From contig NW_025920106.1 in NCBI RefSeq assembly GCF_902686445.1, positions 124,001 to 188,000 on the forward strand: a stretch of 64,000 nucleotides of DNA. Reading direction: 5' to 3'. The DNA is from Sciurus carolinensis (lineage: Eukaryota > Chordata > Mammalia > Rodentia > Sciuridae). Under the pieces are notes generated by a model. The model had not been told where the DNA came from. It saw only the letters and a program-made list of their open reading frames with translations, and did no database searches. Of the stretch, positions 55,901 to 64,000 are shown piece by piece. Both the position numbers and the translations under genes were made by a program. The first letter of the stretch is position 1; the number at the start of each line of letters is the position of its first letter.

Positions 55901-58900
55901 AGAGGTGTCACTGAAGTTATGTGAGTAACAGAGGTCACACTGAGGATATTATTTCAGAATTAGAGGTCAAAGGAGGGTAGTATATGTATGTCAGAGAAGA
56001 CAGTGAGTATATTTTATGAGTGTGATAAACCAGAGTGAGGGTAATAAGTGGTAGAGGTCACAGTGAGGTTAATCTGTGAGTGTGAGATGTTAGATGAGAG
56101 TATCATATCAGTGATAGAGGTCAAAGGAGGACAATTGTGTCAGAGGTCAGAGTGAGGGTATGTGTCAAATGTCACATTGAGGGTATGACATTCGTGTCAA
56201 AAGGCAAGTGAGAATATTTTTTACTGTCAAAAGTGACAATGTGCTTATTTTATACTCACAAAATAAGTCAGACACAAAATGTGTCAGATGTCACAGTGAG
56301 GATATTGTTGAGTGTCAGAAGTCAAGCCAGACTATTTTGTGCTATCAGAGTCACAGTGAAGATATTCTTTGAGTGTCACATGTCATAGGGAGGTAAAATG
56401 AGTATCATGGAAAGTAATAATTATATTATGTCAGTGTCAGTAGTCACAGTGAGATTGTTATGTCACTCTTAGGGCTTTATGTGACTTTCAGAAGCCACTA
56501 TGAGGAGATATGTGTATCAGAGAAAAAAGTGAAGTTATTATGTCAGTTTCAGAGGTCACAGTACAAGTGTCATGATTGTACCTGAAAGTCATACTGAAGG
56601 TATTTTTTCAGTGACAGAGGTCACAAGAAGGATTTTTAAGTGTCAGAGGTCACTATGGGGATATTATGTGAGTCTAAGAGGTCATGTTGATGATATAATG
56701 AGAGCTTCAGGGGTTATGGTGTGGGTATTTGGTGAGCATCATTGGTAAAACAGAGGTTACTACCTGAGTGTCAGAGGTCACAGTGGGGTATCATGTGAAT
56801 GACAGGGCAAATTGAGGATAGTATTTGAGTGTCACAAACTAAAGTGAAGGTGTTATGTGAGAGTCAGAGGCCATTTTGAGGCAATCGTGTGAGAGTCAGG
56901 AGTCACAGAAAGGATATTATATCTGAATCAGAGTTCACAGTGAGGTTGTTATATGAGTGTCAGAGGTCAGGCTGAGAGTATTATAAGTGTCAGAGGTACC
57001 AGAAAGGTTATTATGTGAATGTCTGAGATGACAGTGAGGATATTATATCAGCATCAGAGGTCACAATAAGGTTTTAATGCAAGAGTCATAAGTCATGAAT
57101 ATGTGAGTGTCACAGGCCACAGTGAGTGTATAATGTGAGTGTCAGTGGTCACACTTAGGATATAATCTGAGGCCACACTGAGGGTATTAAGTAAGTGTCA
57201 AAGGTCAGAGTAAAGGTAATGTTTGAGGGTGAGAGTTCACAGTGGGGGTAATATATGAGTATCCGAGGTCACACAGAGTGTTATGTGAGTGACACAGGAA
57301 AACTGAGGATATTATGTGTCAGAGGATACAATGAGAAAATAGTTTCAACATGAGGGGCCATAGTGAGGATATTTTATGTCTGTAGCATGTTATGATGAGG
57401 GCATTTTGTTAGAGTCATGGGCCAATTGAAGACATAATGTGAATGTCAGAGGCCACACGGAAGTTTTCATATAAACATCAGAGATCAAGTGAGGATATAA
57501 TGTGTGTCACAGACAACAGTGAGGATTATGCAATTATCAGTGGAGAGGCCAAAGTGAGAATATTATTTGAGTGTCTGAGGTCATATTCAGACTATTAAAT
57601 GAAAGTGAAAGGACAAAATGGGATATTATGTCAGTGTCATAGGACACAATGAGGATGGTAAATGAATGTTCAGTGTGACAGTGAGTATATTATATTAGTT
57701 TAAGAGGCCATGCTAAAATATTATGTAGTGTCAGAGCCAAGTGAGTTATTGTAATAGTGCCAGGGGCCACTTTTATGCTATTATGTGAGTGTCAGAGACC
57801 AGAGTGAGGGATTTATGTGAGTGCCAGAAGCCACAGTGAGGGTTTCATCGTGGTGTCAGATGCCCAAGGTAGGATACTATGTGTCAGGGGGTGCTATGAG
57901 TGAATGTCAGTGTCTGAGGTCACTCTGAGATAATTATATGAGCATCAGAAGCTACAGTGAGGATATGATGTCAATTAGAGGACATATTGAGGGTATTAGG
58001 TTTGTGTCTCAGGTCACACTAAAGAAATAATATGAGTGAGACATATCACTGTGATGGTATTATGTCAGAGTCAGAGGTCAGAATGAGGGTGTTATGTGAA
58101 TGCCAGAGAACACAGTAGGGTATTATGTGAGTGTCAGAAGCCAAGTGAAGATATTATGTGAAAGGCATAGAATACATTGAGGGTATTTTGTGAGTGTTAG
58201 TGGCTACAGGAGCCTACAATATGTCTGAGACCATACTGACTAATCTGTGTTCATGTAAGAGGCCACAGTGAGGATATTTTGTGGGTGACAGAGGTCATGT
58301 GACAATAATATGTGTGTAACTGAGGCCATAGTGAGAATTTTTTTTGTGTGTGATCAGAATCCACAATAAGGGTATTATGTGAGTGACACAGAAACAGTAA
58401 GGATATTAGGTCAGTATCAGAGGACAAGTGAGGCTATTATGTGATTGCCAGAGGTCACATGAAGGTATTATGGGAGTGTTTGAGTCACAGTGAGTAAATT
58501 ATATAATGTCAGAAGTCTGCTGAAAATATTGTGAGAATGGGACATTGAGGACATTTTGCAATTGTCAGAGGGCAGAAAGAAGGTATTATGTGATAGACAA
58601 TAGGCACAGGGAATGTATTAGGTGAGTGTCAGAAGCCCCAGTGGGAATATTCTGAATGTCAGAGGTCACATTTTGGTATTATATGTCAGAGAGCACATGC
58701 AGGTGTTATATTAGTGTCTGAGGTCACACTGCGGGTATCACATGAAAGTGAGAAATCACAGTAAGTGCATTTTTTGAGAATCAGAGATCATGTTAGGGTA
58801 TTTTATCAGTGACAATGGTTATACTTAGGGTATTATTTGAGTGCCTATGGTCACACCAAGGGCATTATGTGAGTGTGGTCATACTGAGGTTATTATGTGT

Positions 58901-60030
58901 CAGAGGTCACAGAGTATAATATGTGAGGATTAGAGGTCACAGTGACAATATTATGTCACTGTCAGAGGCCAAGTTAAGATATTTTGTGCTTTACAGGTCA
59001 CTTTGATGCTTTTATATCAGAAGTTCCAGTATGGTAATATGTGAATGTCAGAGATAACAGTGAGCAAATTGCATGAGAGTCAGAGGCCACAGTGATTATA
59101 TTAAGAGAGTATAAATTCCGAATGATATGTCAATGTCAGATGCCAAGTGAGGATATTATATCACTGTCATATGCCACATTTAAGGTATTATGTAAGATTC
59201 AAAGACCTCATTGAGTATAATATGTGTGTAGGAAACCACAATTTTGGTACTATGTGAGTGTCTGAGGTCACAATGTGGATATAATGTGTCAGTGGTAATA
59301 ATGAAGGAATTATGTAAGTGTCAGAAAACGATTGAGGACATTCTGTGTCAGAGGCCACATCATGGTATTATATGAGTGTTTGATGTTACATTGAGTGTAT
59401 TATGTGAGAAACTCATATGACAGTGAGTGTATATGTGAAAGACATTTTGTAAATGAGAAGATATTATTTAAATGCCAGAGGCCACTGTTAGGAGAAATTT
59501 TCAATCTCTGGGGCTATTCTGAATTAATATATGATTATATATGAACATTTTAAGTATATTTGAGAGCATCAGATGCCATAGTGAGTACATTTTGTCAATG
59601 ACAGGGGCCATAGTGGTATTATGTGACTGTCAATGTCACAGTAATGATATTTTATAAATTTTAACATAAGAGTGAGGATATTTTGTGAGAGTCAGAGGCC
59701 AAGTGAGGGTATTATGTGAATGTCAAAAGTCACAGTAGGGTATTGTGTGACAGATGTCACATTGATATGGATAGTAAAAGGCCCCAGTGAGGGTATAAGT
59801 TGAGTGTCAGATGTCACTGAAAATGCTATGTGCAATAGACTAAGGTGAGGGTGATATGTGAGTTTCAGAAGCCAAGTAAGAATATTATGTGGATGTCAGA
59901 AGCCAGAGTAATGTAGCATATCAAAGTAAGAGACCACAGTGTGGGCATTATGTGAGTGTAAGAGATTATATTGAGGGCATTATGTGAGTTAACTAGGTCA
60001 TGTCAGATATTATGTGACTCTCAGAGATTA
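52950..60030 (+). repeat. Array 4: ~32-bp repeat with AGGTCA core
   Basis: About 7 kb of head-to-tail units close to GAGTGTCAGAGGTCACAGTG + AGGATATTATGT (32 bp), roughly 220 units, all in one orientation and individually 10-30% diverged. Many units keep AGGTCA. A short (AT)n run lies at about 53890-53905. No coding potential; the few frames are chance. Confidence 0.93.
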
Positions 60031-63000
60031 CATTCTACATTTTTGAAATTGAAAAAATGTTTATCTTGAAAGATTGACTAGGAAGTTTAAGGCACATACC
60101 CAGGATTTCATGAATTCCCAGTACACACTAGTCTTGCCCATGATGATAAGAAAAATGGAAGTGAGGTAAGAAGAGGAAATAGAGCCAAGAGGTACAACAG
60201 AAAATGCAATATGTTGGGACCAGGAGCCCCACATTCCTCCATAAAGTGTAAGCTAATGGGAGCCAGGCCTGGTTCTCAGGTCTTAATATGAGGAATGGCC
60301 CACTTTCCTAACTAAGACCATTTTCCTAAAGATAATTTCCCTTGTTAAGCCAAACTTAGACTTGCAATAAATATGCCCAAAGTCCTCCCAGCCATGGTGT
60401 GCCATGTTTCTCTGGGAGTCACAACTTAAGGTCAGTATACTGTTGGGTAATTGAGGTTTAATTTTTCATCCATTCCTTCTGAGCACATTGGGCTAGATGT
60501 TGAGTTTAAGGCTGGCACAGACTCTTTGGCATGTCTGACATGGCCCACAGTCTCCTAGGATTTTATAGCCAGTGAAAGTATCAACCTGAATAAGAAGGAA
60601 TGACAGTAAGGGGACTAGGGCTCTAGTTTCATCTTAGTGTTAACAAGCAGCATATCAACACATAAACCTCAACAGTGATGATGAAGGAACTTCCTTGTGG
60701 GGTCCTGCTGAGGGGGTTTAGGCATTAGGATGAAAGAAAAAATGACTCAGACAACTGCAACAGTGGCTGGCAGCATAGTCTGGATCCCTTGAATTTCCTT
60801 ACAATGCTAGAGGATTAGCCAGAAGCAAAAGGTTCACTAGTGAATATTCACCCTGGATGGTAAAATCCCTGAGGTCAGGGTCAGGGCTCATTGTCTACAC
60901 AACACTGACAATTCAGTCCCATGAAAATATTCAGTTTAATTCTCAATATTTAGGGTAAAAACCCTCAAGATGACTTGGATTCTGCAGCATCCAGTACCAT
61001 TATTCTTGGCATGAAACCTTCCATGTTTCCATGGACAAGTTAGGCACACCTAGATGAACTTCCTAACATTAGTACACAGTGGCAGCTATGTAGGGTTTTC
61101 AGGAGCGAGTTGGATGTCCCAGGCAGCTCTGATACTCTAAGTAAGGACAGTGAGTCTAATTAGGCCACATATATCTATATTTCTGTGCACCACCCCACAA
61201 GTATACTAGCAGGACTATAGTTGAATATGTTTGAGACCTTTTGCTCAACAAGTTCATCATCAGATGGCAAGCAGTAATCTCATTATTCATATAATTTTCT
61301 ATTTTTTTCACATTTGAGTATTTTCTGAGTTACTTAAACCACCATATTTTTAACTTAAATCTTAACTTTAACTTAATCATTCTTAAATCTGCATAAGAGT
61401 TGTGGAACAATGTACCAATTGATTTATCCATGTTGCTCCTCTTGAATATTTAGGTTCCTCTAGTTTTTAGCTAGTATGAAAATAATCCTAAAATTTAAAG
61501 ATCTTACCCAATATAGTAAAACCAGAGAACAAGTAGAGAATTTTTGGTTGGGGAAGGAATTCTGTTGTCTCCCATCTCTTTCCAACAAGACCAGTCTTTC
61601 TTGAAATCCTGTTTCCTTGCACAAACTTGGCCCTTGAATGGTTCAGACCTTTGCCCCTTTAGACTGTTGTGTCACTTGCCCCTACTCAGCTCTCTTTCTG
61701 GTGCAGTGGTGCTGAATCTTGGATGGTGCAAAGCAGCCTCCCATCTTGATTATCCCCCATGAATACTGGAAGAGGACCCAGGGTAGCCAGACTGAAGCTC
61801 AGTTGGAAAATAGGGCTGACCAACAGGAAGTAGAGTGACTGATTGTGAGAGAAAAGGACACAGGTCACAGTCTAACTCCTGAAAGACACAATGACTCCAT
61901 AGTTCTTTGTAAAGAAGATAGAATTTAGTCCATGTGCATCATCTGGTTTAAGTGGTCACATAAAGCCTTTCCCATTCACAGAATGGAAAGTTTTGGAATC
62001 TTCAGGAGGAGGGTGAGGTGGGGTGGGGCTTTTAAGATATTTTTAGGTGACCAAAGTCTATGATTTCTATTTCTATAGATCATTAGAATTTAGCAGATCA
62101 TGAGGTAAATCTCCCAGGTGAGAGACTATCATTGAGACTGCCTTGTCATATTACAGAAGCTAGATTATTCTAGACTGAAGGTTTAATAATCTGTCCTTGG
62201 AGTTAGGAGCCCAATGTAATTTGTGGTGAAAATATTTTCAGTTGAATAAATGATAAACATGTGCCAGGAGTCAGGGGTGCTTGATTCAATATAGCTGTGT
62301 CCCAACTGGTTGTGCAAGATGGGGAGACAAAATTTTCAGGGCTGGCTTGCTTCTCTGTACACTGAGGGCATTTTTCTGCATGCTTTCAAAGGCCCTTTTT
62401 TCCTTTGGTGTCTCATCTGTTCTTTCATGGAGATTTGTCTCTGGCAGACATTTGAGAAGCAGATGGACAGTAGGACAGTGGGAAAAGACATGACTCTGAG
62501 CCTAGTACTGCCCGACTTCCTAGGGACATTGTGTAAATATGTTTCTTATTCCTAGAGCACTTAGCAAGCAATAAACACAGAATAATTAAATTGTGAATTA
62601 TGACATGACTAAATGGCCAGGAAAGAAGGTGGTGGAAAGAACCATGACCCCTGAATTAGATCACATCTAAAAGGGTATATGGTTGGAAACTAAGAATGCA
62701 GTGACCAGAACCAGGAACTTGGTTTAGAAGTGTGTGAACTTGACTACATTTGGGGTAGGATATCTTCCTGGCCTCCTGGATGAGGGAAGTTCGGACTACC
62801 CTCAACTTGCACTCAGAGTATAATGGAGATTGAAGGAGTACCTGGATAACTGCATGTGGCAGAAGTGCACAGTGGTCATTTGTGTTCTCAAGTGACCAAA
62901 TAGCTCCAATTCTCAAAGTTGAGTCTGAAGACCCTGCCTCAGATGAATGATTTTGAATGCTGCACATATGACTGGTAATTAATTTAGTGGTTTTATGGGA

Positions 63001-64000
63001 GTTTGAAGTCAATTTTTATTTGGGGTAAATGATACTCATTTTTATTGAAATTTTCTATAAACCACTGACATTTTAAATACATTTTTGTAAGTTTAACAGG
63101 CAAGGTACCTTAAAAAATTAAGTAAACAAAAAATAACTCAAGTGCAAAAACTACAAAAGCAACATGGAAATAAATAAGTGTGGAAACAACTAGAAGATGT
63201 GAGCATACAGGAAGACTTCCACACTCAGACTTACATAAGATGAGGCAGAACATTCTCAAAATGTTAAGGGAAAAAGTTATTATACTGTGTCCTAAAGATA
63301 ATGCAGGGATACAAAACCAATCTGATTAAGGGAAGATGAAGAAAGTCTCCTTTGAGGAGATGGCATATTGATGGGCAAAGGGAAGGAGAAGTAGACAAAA
63401 AGGCATTGGAGAGCATGATCCTGACAAAGGACTGTAGGCAAGACCCAAGTGGGCACATCTGAACAAGGCCAAATCACCTTGTTTGGCCAACATGTGGGCT
63501 TTTTAGTTGACTAAAGAACTACTTAGAAAGTTGAGTGGAGATGAAAAGTGTGATCCTGGTAGGAGGGTTCTTCCCCTTGCAAGTGAATGCCCAGGTGCTT
63601 TTTTCCCTGCAGCCTGCAGGATCAGGGGCTTCCTATGACCACTTGTTAAAACAAGCATTCCAGTTAGAGGAAGTGATTACATGGGATTTGCTTGTGGTTC
63701 CTTTCTTTAGCCCTTTTCCTTGGTCAGTCTTTCTGCTTGGCTCCAGAAGCATTTGTAGAGAGGTTATAAAAGCTCACAGTGTTCCAGAGATAACTCAAGG
63801 CAGAATTTATAGGAATTTTTCTTTAAAAGGAACCAAAGAGCTCTTAAAGGCCACAGGGTACTTAGGGAGATCAGAGATTCATGAGAGGAGTGGGTGATGT
63901 CATTTCAAAAAGTTTGTTTACATACATTATAGAAGGCATTTCAAACATCTTAATCAAGGCAGTGGTTTGTGAGATATTTATCTCTTGGACACCAATGTGC
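60031..64000. other. Apparently single-copy DNA, no gene recognised
   Basis: About 4 kb with normal composition. Open frames up to 120 codons (63535-63897 plus, 62656-63012 minus) show no known domain, signal peptide pattern or splice-bounded exon. A 212-bp stretch at 60212-60423 has TG...CA ends and an internal AATAAA, but no target duplication. Confidence 0.55.

Noticed and set aside
52950..60030. CRISPR-like regular 32-bp repeats
   Set aside because: Units are contiguous and diverged with no unique spacers, no cas genes, and the setting is a mammalian genome; it is a minisatellite.
60212..60423. Solo LTR
   Set aside because: TG...CA ends and an AATAAA are present, but there is no target duplication, no TATA box and no second copy in the window; unsupported.
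63535..63897. 120-codon open frame as a host gene
   Set aside because: No domain, no conserved motif, no visible splice sites or promoter; length is compatible with chance in 4 kb of mixed composition.

Overview
This window is a gene-poor, repeat-dense piece of a mammalian nuclear genome. The organism is most likely a sciurid-type rodent. The grounds are rodent-style full-length L1 elements, class II (betaretrovirus/IAP-like) proviruses with 6-bp target duplications, and one tRNA-Ala-derived ID SINE. No B1, B2 or Alu SINE was seen. The species call is inference. I recognise no host protein-coding exon; every recognisable coding sequence belongs to a retroelement.

Layout. 1-13636 is the left arm of a large inverted duplication; 22306-28414 is the right arm, about 95% identical by eye. 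The shared ancestral unit is a 5'-truncated L1 plus about 1.7 kb of non-L1 DNA. Two later insertions lie only in the left arm: a young L1 (3848-11341) that carries about 0.8 kb of 3'-transduced flanking DNA, and ERV1 (13637-20013, minus strand). The right arm keeps the matching empty site for each. Between the arms are a 100-N assembly gap (20024-20123), an old L1 piece with the ID SINE inside it, and an ancient minus-strand L1 remnant.

28.9-35.0 kb holds two degenerate minisatellite arrays, one of ~28-bp AT-rich units with palindromic cores and one of ~30-bp GAGGTGTGTAG-like units. 36442-49810 is a near full-length minus-strand L1 with a 19-bp target duplication, split by provirus ERV2 (37285-44166, plus strand; 6-bp target duplication ATGCTG). 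51.9-60.0 kb holds two more arrays, one of ~60-bp AT-rich units and one of ~32-bp units of the form GAGTGTCAGAGGTCACAGTG... 60.0-64.0 kb is apparently single-copy DNA without a recognised gene.

The two proviruses belong to related families and are complementary. ERV1 keeps a Gag matrix start and the Env transmembrane part but has no pro or pol. ERV2 keeps a dUTPase-protease frame and an uninterrupted pol (RT, RNase H, integrase) with both -1 frameshift sites, but its gag and env are ruined. Both carry, just upstream of the polypurine tract, a paired-motif RNA element that closely resembles the constitutive transport element (CTE) of type D retroviruses. Both also have unrelated tandem repeats in the leader between primer binding site and gag. 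ERV1's LTRs differ at only 3 of 381 positions, so it inserted recently; ERV2's differ at roughly 3-4%.
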